Shown: positions 1 to 7,684 of the stretch, piece by piece
How positions within the stretch are numbered: position 1 is the first letter of the stretch
Layout of the letters: every line of letters starts with the position of its first letter
Virus record (IMG/VR): IMGVR_UViG_3300018410_000052
Span: 1 to 23,170 of that record
Strand: one strand, 5' to 3'
DNA from: a virus
DNA: 23,170 bases
Program-made: the position numbers and the translations under genes
The notes under the pieces: model-generated
Databases searched by the model: none
Seen by the model: the letters and a program-made list of their open reading frames with translations, nothing else
What the model was told of the DNA's origin: nothing

Positions 1-86
1 AGGGTAATCTAAGTGAGACTTTTACCAATAACGATGTTAAACCTACGAGCGTATTTGACGCATTCAAAGATATTGTAGAAGAATAA
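1..86 (+). CDS. C-terminal end of an unknown protein (5' truncated)
   Basis: The frame is open from the left edge to the TAA at 84-86 and encodes about 27 residues ending in DAFKDIVEE. The stop lies one base before the ATG of the next gene, the same tight packing seen throughout the window, which supports a real gene end. Too little is visible to assign a family or function. Confidence 0.6.
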   Translation, partial: GNLSETFTNNDVKPTSVFDAFKDIVEE

Positions 87-87
87 A

Positions 88-369
88 ATGGTTACAACAA
101 TTATTATATTATCAATAACAACAGTCGTATTTCTATTTAGTACGATAAATCTTCTTCGTAAAAACGAGGCATACGAAGATGTAGTATTGGAACAAGAACT
201 ATTAATCTCAGATATTGCAGCTAAGATTGATAGTTCGATGGAGAAAATGAAAGAGCTCGATAAGTTAGGTTCATTCGAAGCAGATGATGAAACGGGATTC
301 ATCTTCAAAAATTTATATGAAGTAATCGAAGAATTGGAAAAATACTATGGGACGCAAAAGGAAGAATAA
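88..369 (+). CDS. Small membrane-anchored hypothetical protein
   Basis: The product has 93 residues. Residues 3-23 form one strongly hydrophobic segment (TIIILSITTVVFLF core), followed by Arg-Lys, so an N-terminal anchor with a cytoplasmic C-terminal part is likely. The remainder is acidic and predicted helical or coiled-coil (about residues 30-62), with a conserved-looking FEADDETGFIFK stretch near 64-75. It starts one base after the upstream stop and overlaps the sigma-factor gene by 23 bases, so it belongs to the same transcript. I do not recognise a named family. Small one-helix proteins like this occur near late-regulation genes in T4-like phages, but the role is unknown. Confidence 0.75.
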   Translation: MVTTIIILSITTVVFLFSTINLLRKNEAYEDVVLEQELLISDIAAKIDSSMEKMKELDKLGSFEADDETGFIFKNLYEVIEELEKYYGTQKEE

Positions 370-1057
370 AAGGTATTTTACACAAATTACTGAGATTGCA
401 ATTAACGCATATAATAGTTGTGATGACCAACGAATGAAGAATAAAATCTACAATAGATTCATTCATTATCCATTTGATAAACTTGCTGAAAACGTAATCC
501 ATACTTACAAGACTTATTATTTTGAAGTCCCATACGAAGATGTCAAAGCAAACGTAGTAGCATTCTTAAACGAGAAGATTCATAAATTCAATGGTGATAA
601 TGGTAGAGCGTTTTCATACTTTACTGTAATTGCTAGAAACTATTTGTTTAATGAAAACAATGCTAACTATGCTAGAATGAAAGCACGAGATGGTATTGAG
701 GTAATTGACTCATCTCGTAATATTATAAATGAGGTTTACGAGAAGAAACAATCGGAAGCGTTAAAAGACTTTATGGACTATTATGTTAGTTATATGGATT
801 ATAATGTTTTTACATTGTTTGATAAAGATAGAGATAGAAAGATTGCTGACTCCTTAACTGAATTATTTAGAACACGAGACAACCTTTACTCATACAACAA
901 AAAGGCACTTTACATACTTATTAGAGAGAGAACTGGTGTTCAGACTCAATACATCACTAAGGTGGTTGGTAGAATGAAAATAATTTACAAAGAACTATAC
1001 CTTGATTATATGATGGGTGATGTTCTACCAATAACTCACCGAGTGGAGGAATTTTAA
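347..1057 (+). CDS. 55: T4 gp55-like late-transcription sigma factor
   Basis: The 236-residue product resembles T4 gp55, the highly diverged sigma-70-family factor that directs host RNA polymerase to late promoters. The clearest segment is around residues 82-112, where KFNGDNGRAFSYFTVIARN is followed by a basic helix. It matches the region-2 pattern of gp55, a 'NF(D)..k..p.aYit...rN.f' type helix pair. The N-terminus is very basic (MGRKRKNKRY). Near the C-terminus, YLDYMM (about residues 217-222) loosely recalls the LDFLF-type clamp-binding tail of T4 gp55 but is not terminal. The gene overlaps its upstream neighbour by 23 bases, and its TAA overlaps the next ATG as TAATG. It lies just before the tail genes it would be expected to activate. 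The family call is made from motif memory, not from alignment. Confidence 0.75.
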   Translation: MGRKRKNKRYFTQITEIAINAYNSCDDQRMKNKIYNRFIHYPFDKLAENVIHTYKTYYFEVPYEDVKANVVAFLNEKIHKFNGDNGRAFSYFTVIARNYLFNENNANYARMKARDGIEVIDSSRNIINEVYEKKQSEALKDFMDYYVSYMDYNVFTLFDKDRDRKIADSLTELFRTRDNLYSYNKKALYILIRERTGVQTQYITKVVGRMKIIYKELYLDYMMGDVLPITHRVEEF

Positions 1058-1419
1058 TGGATAAAGATACTAAACTATTTAAGGACAAGAGTTTTTCAGA
1101 TATTATGTCGGACATCTATTCTAATCAAAAAAAGAAAGACCGACAAATCAAATTACTGATTGCTCAACTTGAACCAATGGTTAAAAACCTCAACGATGCC
1201 GCTGTGGTTGTTCCATTGATTAAAGAATACTTAGACATTTCAGTTCGTAACGATGATGCTTTAATCAAACTTGCTGCTATTGTTCAAAGAATGATGAAGG
1301 ATAGTAATAGTGGTGAAGCAGGTGGTCTTATCCTAAGTGATGAAGAAAAGAGACAACTGATGGACGCAATCGATGAGGTTGAAAAAGACATCCCTAAAGA
1401 AGATGGAGATGATGAATGA
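1057..1419 (+). CDS. Small acidic helical protein, unknown function
   Basis: The product has 120 residues, is almost entirely helix-forming, and carries a very acidic tail (last 15 residues with many Asp/Glu). The core around residues 28-80 (KKKDRQIKLLIAQL, then VVVPLIKEYLDISVRNDDALIKLAAIVQRMM) looks like a conserved helical bundle. Translation is coupled: ATG overlaps the sigma-factor stop as TAATG, and a strong Shine-Dalgarno GGAGGA lies at 1045-1050. Its stop overlaps the next start as ATGA. The position after a gp55-like gene suggests a transcription partner such as gp33, but its C-terminus lacks the hydrophobic clamp-binding motif of T4 gp33. It could equally be a structural or assembly protein. 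Function unassigned. Confidence 0.8.
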   Translation: MDKDTKLFKDKSFSDIMSDIYSNQKKKDRQIKLLIAQLEPMVKNLNDAAVVVPLIKEYLDISVRNDDALIKLAAIVQRMMKDSNSGEAGGLILSDEEKRQLMDAIDEVEKDIPKEDGDDE

Positions 1420-2426
1420 AATTAGGAACAGTAATATCAGTAAACTTATCAGATTCAAATCCAGATAACTTTAATAGTATAATTGTATCATTACAAGATA
1501 GAGCATCTAAAAATAACTTGAGATGCTTTCCATTGAGTCCCAATTCAAGACACATTCCTATTTTAGGGGAACAGGTTTATGTTATAGTAGCTAATTCCGA
1601 TGAAGCGTCTGCGTCAAGCCAGTCTTCTCGGAATTACTACATTTCAGTAGTAGGTCTCCAACGAAATGTAAATCACAACGCACTACCCAAATTAACTAAC
1701 AGCGAGGGTAAGTCTACACCAAACTTTAGTCAAGCCTTTAACGGAATACCTATTCAAAGTTCTACTGATTCTAAAGTTGACTTTGGAAACGGATTTGTTG
1801 AAGATTCAAGTGTATCACAATTACAACCATTTCTTGGAGATATTATCCACGAAGGTAGATATGGTCAGTCTATAAGATTTGGGTACACGCCTAATAATGT
1901 TACTATTAGTGACAATAAAATAAAAGGTGCTGATAACAAACCATCTTGGAAGTCCAGCACTCCTGAGAGTCCAATTACTATTATCAGAAATGGTGGCCAA
2001 TCCAAAGGATATAACAAATTTGTTATAGAAGATATTAATGAAGATGATTCATCAATTTGGTTAGGGTCTAAACAAACTATTGGATTGAAGTCATCAAACG
2101 GATTCTCATTGGGAGTAACTCCACAAAATATTTACAAGAATCCCCAAATCATATTAAATTCAGACCGAATAGTTCTTAACTCAAAATCGGACTCAGTTTT
2201 GATTAGTGGTAAGAAGTCAGTTAATGTATCAACTACAAATTGGAAAGCTGATATGGATGTGATGTTTACACAATTGGAAGAAGTTACAAACTCACTAATT
2301 ACATTATCAACTAAAATGGTAAGTATTACTGCAACCCCACCTCTGACACCATTGGCCGCTCCATTTGCAGAACTATCGGCAAAGGCAACACAAATCAAAA
2401 CTCAGTTAACATTAATGAAACAATAA
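1416..2426 (+). CDS. Baseplate central spike/hub OB-fold protein (gp5-like, no lysozyme domain)
   Basis: The product has 336 residues. The N-terminal ~100 residues look like the OB-fold of phage spike proteins: alternating beta strands with GEQVYVIVANS (about 50-60) and YYISVVGLQRN (about 73-83). A second hallmark is LGDIIHEGRYGQSIRFG (about 140-157), a segment I associate with gp5-like hub proteins of T4-like environmental phages. Residues about 212-275 contain short strand repeats (IILNSDRIVLNSKSDSVLISG) resembling the start of a beta-helix needle. The C-terminal ~60 residues are helical. T4 gp5 is 575 residues and has a lysozyme domain between the OB-fold and the needle; no such domain is seen here. 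The gene precedes gp25- and gp6-like genes, the expected baseplate context. Confidence 0.7.
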   Translation: MKLGTVISVNLSDSNPDNFNSIIVSLQDRASKNNLRCFPLSPNSRHIPILGEQVYVIVANSDEASASSQSSRNYYISVVGLQRNVNHNALPKLTNSEGKSTPNFSQAFNGIPIQSSTDSKVDFGNGFVEDSSVSQLQPFLGDIIHEGRYGQSIRFGYTPNNVTISDNKIKGADNKPSWKSSTPESPITIIRNGGQSKGYNKFVIEDINEDDSSIWLGSKQTIGLKSSNGFSLGVTPQNIYKNPQIILNSDRIVLNSKSDSVLISGKKSVNVSTTNWKADMDVMFTQLEEVTNSLITLSTKMVSITATPPLTPLAAPFAELSAKATQIKTQLTLMKQ

Positions 2427-2435
2427 TTATATACA
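2427..2435 (+). promoter_or_regulatory. Candidate phage promoter motif TTATATACA
   Basis: TTATATACA begins 24 bases before the ATG at 2451, in one of the longer intergenic gaps. The same nonamer sits 24 bases before the ATG at 11811, also intergenic. Both sites also have CATATTTAT close by (2438-2446 and 11782-11790). This may be a diverged late -10-type element used with the phage sigma factor. The evidence is two sites only, in AT-rich DNA. Confidence 0.35.
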
Positions 2436-2450
2436 AACATATTTATTACT

Positions 2451-2924
2451 ATGGATACAAAGAAACTAATTAAAGCGATTCAACTTATCATTAAGGAAGA
2501 AGTGAAGAAGGAAGTGGCTAAACGTGAAAAGTCCCTTCGTGAATCTATCCTTAAAGAGATGAAACAATCACAACCAAAAGTTGTTGAAAGAGACCCGCTT
2601 GATGTAGACCACATCTTTGAGACTTCCCATACAAATAACCAATCGTTTACTGGTAATTCTATGTTGAACGATATGTTAAATGAAACCGCTCAAGGTGGTG
2701 AGTGGAGAAGTATTAATGGGCCTGGTGGTGTATTTAATGCATCTCAAGCACAAGGTTGGGGTGGTGGATTAAACACACAACAATCAACATTCCAAACAGC
2801 AGAAGGTGGTCAAGTATCAGCACAACAACTTCAACAAACTGAAGCTGGTAAAGCAGTTGTAAACGCAGTTACACGAGATTATTCTCAACTAATGAAAGCG
2901 ATTGATAAGAAGAAGGGTAAATAA
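2451..2924 (+). CDS. Gln/Gly-rich hypothetical virion-associated protein
   Basis: The product has 157 residues. Residues 1-45 are highly charged and helical (repeated Lys/Glu), probably a coiled coil. The middle (about 60-135) is rich in Gln, Asn, Gly and Ser and looks flexible, with no hydrophobic core. The C-terminus returns to a helix (RDYSQLMKAIDKKKGK). No clear Shine-Dalgarno precedes the ATG, unlike most structural genes here, but a TTATATACA motif lies just upstream. The stop overlaps the gp25-like start as TAATG. It sits between the spike gene and the gp25-like gene, so a baseplate or assembly role is plausible, but I do not recognise the family. Confidence 0.75.
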   Translation: MDTKKLIKAIQLIIKEEVKKEVAKREKSLRESILKEMKQSQPKVVERDPLDVDHIFETSHTNNQSFTGNSMLNDMLNETAQGGEWRSINGPGGVFNASQAQGWGGGLNTQQSTFQTAEGGQVSAQQLQQTEAGKAVVNAVTRDYSQLMKAIDKKKGK

Positions 2925-3358
2925 TGCCAACTCGTAAAGAATATAAGATAAACCCATTAGACCTTAAACGGAATAAGGCAATTGGAGTTCAACTACCACT
3001 GGGTGGTGAGCCTTTATTTAAGTTATCTTATACTACCGAAGAGCAGGCAATATCAAACCTAAAAAACTTATTATTAACTCGTAAAGGTGAACGACCATTT
3101 CAACCATTATTTGGTTCTGATATATATTCATTACTATTTGAACAAATATCTGAAAATATAAACAACGAGTTGGAAGATTCATTAAGAAATGATATTAAAT
3201 TTTGGTTACCCTATATAATTGTAGATGATGTAAATGTAGATTCTAAAGAAGACTTGAATAGAGTAGATATATCACTTAGAGTTAGAGTAACTGAAACTGG
3301 AGCAAATACACAAATAACAATATTCGTAACTGAACAAGGTAACGTATCTATTGTCTGA
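2924..3358 (+). CDS. 25: Baseplate wedge protein, GPW/gp25 family
   Basis: The 144-residue product has the hallmark of the GPW/gp25 family: a helix with AISNLKNLLLTRKGERPFQP (about 42-61), then LFGSDIYSLLFE. The R-K-G-E-R-P-F-x-P-x-x-G signature lies at 53-64. The C-terminal half gives beta strands ending in a short hydrophobic strand. T4 gp25 (132 residues) is a core wedge subunit that contacts gp6 and helps nucleate sheath assembly on the baseplate, acting in the virion. An AAGGGT ribosome-binding site precedes the ATG. The gp6-like gene follows nine bases after the stop, which is the usual order of this pair. Confidence 0.93.
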   Translation: MPTRKEYKINPLDLKRNKAIGVQLPLGGEPLFKLSYTTEEQAISNLKNLLLTRKGERPFQPLFGSDIYSLLFEQISENINNELEDSLRNDIKFWLPYIIVDDVNVDSKEDLNRVDISLRVRVTETGANTQITIFVTEQGNVSIV

Positions 3359-3367
3359 GGATAAAAA

Positions 3368-5281
3368 ATGGCAGAGAACATAAAAAAAGATGTGAGTTTA
3401 GTTGGTAGAGATTTCGGTGAGATTCGTAAGAATCTTATTGACTTTACAAAAAACTATTTCCCACAAACCTATAATGATTTTAACGAGTCATCTCCTGGTA
3501 TGATGTTTATGGAAATGGCATCATATGTAGGTGATGTACTTTCATACTATACTGATGTTCAGTTAAGAGAATCGGTACTTGAAGAAGCTCAAGAAAAATC
3601 TAATGTATTTACAATAGCACAAGCGTTTGGTTATAAGCCGAAATTATATGTTCCTGCTACTACAACTCTAACTGTATACCAAATACTACCCGCACAAGGT
3701 AGTGGTGATAATGTACGACCTAATTGGGATTACGCTCTAACCTTAAAAGAAGGTATGGTCGTAGGTTCTTCTACCAATTCAGATGTAGAGTTCTCGACTA
3801 TAAACAAAGTAAGATTTGGATTTTCATCATCGTTTGACCCTACTGAAGTTTCCGTATATCAGGTAGATGAAAACACAAATGAGCCAGTCTACTACTTGTT
3901 AAAAAAGTATGTAAAAGCTGTTAGTGGGAAAGAAAAATCAGTTCAATATGAATTTGAATCTCCAAAACCATATGATAAAATAAGATTATCTGATGATGAT
4001 GGTTTAATCGATGTAATCCAAATTATGGATGATGATGGTGATGAGTGGACTAAAGTAGATTATCTTGCACAAGATACTGTATTTGAAGAATTACCAAATA
4101 CAACCGATTACTCAATAGCAATGTCCGCATATGCAAATGAAACACCTTCTCTATTAAAACTAAAAAGAGTCCCTAAGCGATTTGTAACTCGTATAACCGA
4201 TGAGGGAGAAATTGATATTCAATTTGGTAGTGGTGTTTCATCTAATGCAGATGAAGAAATCCTACCTAATCCAGATAATGTAGGGTCTGCATTATACCCA
4301 TCGAGTGGTGACTTAGACCAAGGTATCGACCCATCAAACTTTATGTATGTTAAGACATATGGAGTTGCTCCTTCAAACACCACACTAACTGTTACTTATC
4401 GAGTTGGAAATGGTGTAGTGGATAACGTACCTTCTTCAGACCTTACCAACATTATAGAACGAGTTATCGAAACTGATGAAACCGCATTGATTAGTGATAC
4501 ATTTAATGTTGTTAAAAATTCAGTAGCAGTAACTAATGAAGTTGCCGCAGGTGGTGGTGCTTACGAAGAAGAACTTGAAGAAGTTCGTAATAACGCAATA
4601 GCATATTTTAGAGCACAAAATAGAGCAGTAACTAAAGAAGATTATTTGTTAAGAGCATACGCATTACCACCTCAATTTGGTTCGGTAGCAAAAGCATATG
4701 CTGCTCCTGATTTTCAAATTAATACACTATTGGATGATGGCCCAGACCCAATCCCCAACCCATTAGCAATTAACTTCTATACATTGGGGTATGATTCTAA
4801 TAAAAAGTTGACTCAACTTAATCCTGCTACAAAACAAAATTTACAAAACTACTTATCGTATTACCGTATATTGACTGATGCTGTAAACATCAAGAATGCA
4901 TACATTGTAAACATTGGTATTGATTTCGAGATTATAGTTCTTCCAAATTATAACTCAAATGAGGTATTGTTAAAATGTATTGACGCATTGAAAAAATACT
5001 TTAATACCGATAGAATGGGTATCAATAAGCCAATCGTATTGACTGACATTTACGTTCTATTAGATGGTATCGATGGTGTTCAAAGTGTAGTAAGACCTGA
5101 CACCGATGGTAATGGTGGGTTGCAAATTGTAAATAAGTACGATGGAAGCTACTCATCAAATAAATACAACATTAAGAATGCGACTCGTGATGGAATCGTA
5201 TACCCACCAAAAGACCCAACTTGTTTTGAGGTGAAGTATCCAGATGTAGATATCAAAGGTAGAGTAGTATCATTATTTTAA
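3368..5281 (+). CDS. 6: Baseplate wedge protein, gp6/J-like family
   Basis: The product has 637 residues, close to the 660 of T4 gp6. The N-terminus is typical of gp6/gpJ-type wedge proteins: FGEIRKNLIDFTKNYFP (about 17-33), then a PGMMFMEMASYVGDVLSYYTD segment in which the protein describes its own helix pair (about 43-63). The middle is rich in beta strands. Around residues 400-435, RNNAIAYFRAQNRAVTKEDY followed by ALPPQFGSVAKAYA is the conserved gpJ-like core. The C-terminal part (about 490-637) has the ferredoxin-like stretch seen in gp6. In T4, gp6 dimers form the inner ring linking the wedges around the hub. A GAGGA ribosome-binding site lies just before the ATG, and the gp25-like partner is immediately upstream. 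Confidence 0.92.
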   Translation: MAENIKKDVSLVGRDFGEIRKNLIDFTKNYFPQTYNDFNESSPGMMFMEMASYVGDVLSYYTDVQLRESVLEEAQEKSNVFTIAQAFGYKPKLYVPATTTLTVYQILPAQGSGDNVRPNWDYALTLKEGMVVGSSTNSDVEFSTINKVRFGFSSSFDPTEVSVYQVDENTNEPVYYLLKKYVKAVSGKEKSVQYEFESPKPYDKIRLSDDDGLIDVIQIMDDDGDEWTKVDYLAQDTVFEELPNTTDYSIAMSAYANETPSLLKLKRVPKRFVTRITDEGEIDIQFGSGVSSNADEEILPNPDNVGSALYPSSGDLDQGIDPSNFMYVKTYGVAPSNTTLTVTYRVGNGVVDNVPSSDLTNIIERVIETDETALISDTFNVVKNSVAVTNEVAAGGGAYEEELEEVRNNAIAYFRAQNRAVTKEDYLLRAYALPPQFGSVAKAYAAPDFQINTLLDDGPDPIPNPLAINFYTLGYDSNKKLTQLNPATKQNLQNYLSYYRILTDAVNIKNAYIVNIGIDFEIIVLPNYNSNEVLLKCIDALKKYFNTDRMGINKPIVLTDIYVLLDGIDGVQSVVRPDTDGNGGLQIVNKYDGSYSSNKYNIKNATRDGIVYPPKDPTCFEVKYPDVDIKGRVVSLF

Positions 5282-5291
5282 GAGGTAGAAA

Positions 5292-7367
5292 ATGATTTAT
5301 AGAATATATCCAACTAAAGACACAACCCTATACGAAGACACATCTCGTAAAACTCAGAATGTGGGTAAGGATGAGATTCTCGAAATCGGTAAGTTTTACG
5401 ACACCGACAATACCTCTTTATTGGGTAATAGTAGAGCACTTGTTGAGTTTGATTTATCATCAATTTCATCCTCAATCGTAAGTGGTGATATAACATCACC
5501 TCAATACAGATTACGAATGGAGAATGTTGAAAGTCGTGAGATACAATCATCATATGACTTATATGTATTCCCAATCAAGGAATCGTGGACCGAAGGTATG
5601 GGTTCTGAATCGGATACACCACATAACATATTAGATTCATCTTGGGTTAGTAGGAGTCTTGATTCAATATGGGATACTGTAAATTCAACAGTTGATAAAC
5701 CAATTTCTGCAGAACGTATTCCATCTTTAGAAGTATACTATAACTTTGCTGCAAATGTTGGTGGGTTTGAGTTGGTAGAACCTATTAAAGGTACTTCTGG
5801 CGAATCACCCACTCTTCAAATTAGTGATGGTAAGATGATATTATCATCATCGAATTATGGTGGTGGTACTGCAAACTTATCAGCATCATTATCATCGGAT
5901 GAAATATATACAATCTCCTTTGATTTTAATAAAAACACATTATCAGGAGTTGATTTCAGAGTATATAAGCCGGATGGTTCATATTTAGATAATAGTGAAC
6001 TTACAAATTATACTGATACTCTGATAACAGCCGGAACATACGAAATGTCATTCACAGCAAGTGAGTCGGGAATATATAAAACTCAATTTACTTTCTTTGA
6101 TAATAATGGTTCTGATGGTTCTGCTGGCTCCATTGATAATTTCTATATATATTCTCAGGTAGACGGTGATGTATTAATATTTGACCAATTTAATATAGAT
6201 GGGCCCGCTCCATCGACATATTTTCTTAATCAACATATTAAGGATGTTAATTTAGGATTACAAACAATATCCGTTTCTGATTTTGGATTACAAATGTCAG
6301 CATCGGATTTTAGTGGTGCTACAATAAACCGACCATATTCATTACAAGAGAATGTATCATATACTGCTAGTTTTAATATTGATATTGGTAATCTACCAAC
6401 TGAATATGCAGATGGGTCGCCACTTGGTATCGAATTTACTATACAAGAGCCAGATGGTCGTTTATTAGATTCCTCTGAGATTATTGATTACGAAGCAAAC
6501 ATAACATCATCAAAATCTTCTGAAGTTAGGTTTACATCGAGGCAGGATGGTGAATATATATTCCGATGGTCCTTCTTTGGTAGTGGTAGTGGTGAGTATA
6601 GCGCATCACTTGATAATTTCAAACTACAATCAAGCGATGTTGACACAACGGGTTCGTTATACAATGATATTTACTATGACGCACATTGGATTACAAATGA
6701 GGGTGGTGGTACTTGGTATACTTCATCATTCCATAGTGGGTCACATTACAAACAATCGTTTGATAAGTACACTTCTAACTTAGATGTTGAGGTAACTGAC
6801 TATGTTGATGAGTGGTTGGATGGTACACGTTCTAATAATGGTTTAATTATAAAGAAATCAAAAGCAGATGAACAATCAACTAAGAAGTTTGGTTCAATCA
6901 AATTCTTCTCTTCAGATACTAATACAATCTACCCACCAGTTCTTGAAGTTCGTTGGGATGACACTGCATTTGAAACTGGGTCATTAGAAGCACTTAATAC
7001 CAATGATATGATTGTGTATGTTAAGAATCTATCGACTGAATATAAAGAAACTTCTAAAACAAAGATTCGAGTTTATGGTAGAGAGAGATTCCCAGCAAGA
7101 ACATTCTCTTCAACATCAAACTACACATTGGTAAAATACCTACCAACTACCTCGTATTACTCGGTAGTTGATGCTGAAACGGAACAAGTAATTATTCCGT
7201 TCGATACTAATTATACTAAGGTAGGTTGTGATTCTGAAGGTAACTATTTTAACTTTTGGTTCAATGGGTTACAGCCTGAGAGATTCTATAAGTTTGTATT
7301 TAGAGTTGACCAAAATGGAACAACTAAATACTTTGATGATAACTTCTACTTTAAGGTGGTTAGATAA
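5292..7367 (+). CDS. DNRLRE-like tail/baseplate protein with two inserted tandem beta-domains
   Basis: The product has 691 residues. The N-terminus (about 1-100) has the DNRLRE-type beta-sandwich pattern: YPTKDTTLYE, QNVGKDEILEIGKF, then SRALVEFDLSSI and a Trp-containing ESWTEGMG at about 97-104. The fold appears to resume at about 455-557 with GGGTWYTSS, VEVTDYVDEWLDG and PPVLEVRWDD. Between them lie two related units at about 159-288 and 297-447, each with a DG(S/R)xLD(N/S)SE turn and a closing DNF strand. The C-terminal ~130 residues form another beta-rich domain. The position after gp6 corresponds to large wedge/peripheral proteins. A surface or glycan-contact role is an inference from the domain types. 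AGAGGT precedes the start, and the stop overlaps the next ATG as TAATG. Confidence 0.7.
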   Translation: MIYRIYPTKDTTLYEDTSRKTQNVGKDEILEIGKFYDTDNTSLLGNSRALVEFDLSSISSSIVSGDITSPQYRLRMENVESREIQSSYDLYVFPIKESWTEGMGSESDTPHNILDSSWVSRSLDSIWDTVNSTVDKPISAERIPSLEVYYNFAANVGGFELVEPIKGTSGESPTLQISDGKMILSSSNYGGGTANLSASLSSDEIYTISFDFNKNTLSGVDFRVYKPDGSYLDNSELTNYTDTLITAGTYEMSFTASESGIYKTQFTFFDNNGSDGSAGSIDNFYIYSQVDGDVLIFDQFNIDGPAPSTYFLNQHIKDVNLGLQTISVSDFGLQMSASDFSGATINRPYSLQENVSYTASFNIDIGNLPTEYADGSPLGIEFTIQEPDGRLLDSSEIIDYEANITSSKSSEVRFTSRQDGEYIFRWSFFGSGSGEYSASLDNFKLQSSDVDTTGSLYNDIYYDAHWITNEGGGTWYTSSFHSGSHYKQSFDKYTSNLDVEVTDYVDEWLDGTRSNNGLIIKKSKADEQSTKKFGSIKFFSSDTNTIYPPVLEVRWDDTAFETGSLEALNTNDMIVYVKNLSTEYKETSKTKIRVYGRERFPARTFSSTSNYTLVKYLPTTSYYSVVDAETEQVIIPFDTNYTKVGCDSEGNYFNFWFNGLQPERFYKFVFRVDQNGTTKYFDDNFYFKVVR
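5766..6155 (+). repeat. Protein-level tandem repeat unit 1 (inserted beta-domain)
   Basis: This codes for residues about 159-288 of the DNRLRE-like protein. Shared landmarks with unit 2 are SDGKMILSSS, YTISFDF, VYKPDGSYLDNSE, SGIYKTQFTFF and SIDNFYIYS, in the same order and similar spacing. The layout resembles carbohydrate-binding-type jelly rolls, but no family is assigned. Confidence 0.65.
6180..6632 (+). repeat. Protein-level tandem repeat unit 2 (inserted beta-domain)
   Basis: This codes for residues about 297-447. It carries the counterparts of unit 1: SDFGLQMSAS, YTASFNI, IQEPDGRLLDSSE, DGEYIFRWSFF and SLDNFKLQS. The units are clearly related at protein level but well diverged, so the duplication is old or the domains were acquired separately. 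Confidence 0.65.
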
Positions 7368-7672
7368 TGGCAGAAAGAGAAATCAAAAGAAACAGTAGAG
7401 GTCAGATTGTATCATATGAAATATATGGTGCTTTAGACTCATCCATACCATCTGATTCATATGGTAAAGCTAGCTTCGATAAAAAAATTAGTGGTAATCG
7501 TTTTGCTACGATGGTTACTAAATATGATGCTGACTCATTTGATAGTTACATTGACACTACTATTTCTGATGAATTGATATCAACGGATAAGGAAGTGTCC
7601 GCTTCACCTCTATTGGGATTTATCGCAGATATCCAAATAGCATCTGGTCCTCAAGACCCATCTGGTAATTAA
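7367..7672 (+). CDS. Small hypothetical tail-region protein
   Basis: The product has 101 residues with no membrane segment or recognisable motif. The N-terminus is basic (MAEREIKRNSRGQIVSYEIYG); the rest is Asp/Ser-rich with scattered hydrophobic residues, ending in a Pro/Gly tail. Translation is coupled to the upstream gene through TAATG, with AAGGTGG as ribosome-binding site. It lies between two large tail proteins, so a small baseplate connector or chaperone is possible. No family is recognised. Confidence 0.75.
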   Translation: MAEREIKRNSRGQIVSYEIYGALDSSIPSDSYGKASFDKKISGNRFATMVTKYDADSFDSYIDTTISDELISTDKEVSASPLLGFIADIQIASGPQDPSGN

Positions 7673-7684
7673 TAAAGGTAGATT

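Noticed and set aside
9-308. A 99-codon minus-strand frame at the left edge
   Set aside because: It is antisense to a tightly packed + strand gene with a plausible membrane helix and to the upstream gene end; no promoter or coding signature supports it.
1057-1419. Assignment of the 120-residue protein as gp33
   Set aside because: Position fits, but sequence and the terminal clamp-binding motif of T4 gp33 are absent, so it is left unnamed.
6547-6783. A 78-codon second frame on the + strand within the DNRLRE-like gene
   Set aside because: It overlaps the second repeat unit and the resumed DNRLRE strands, which are clearly coding in the other frame; its product is compositionally odd.
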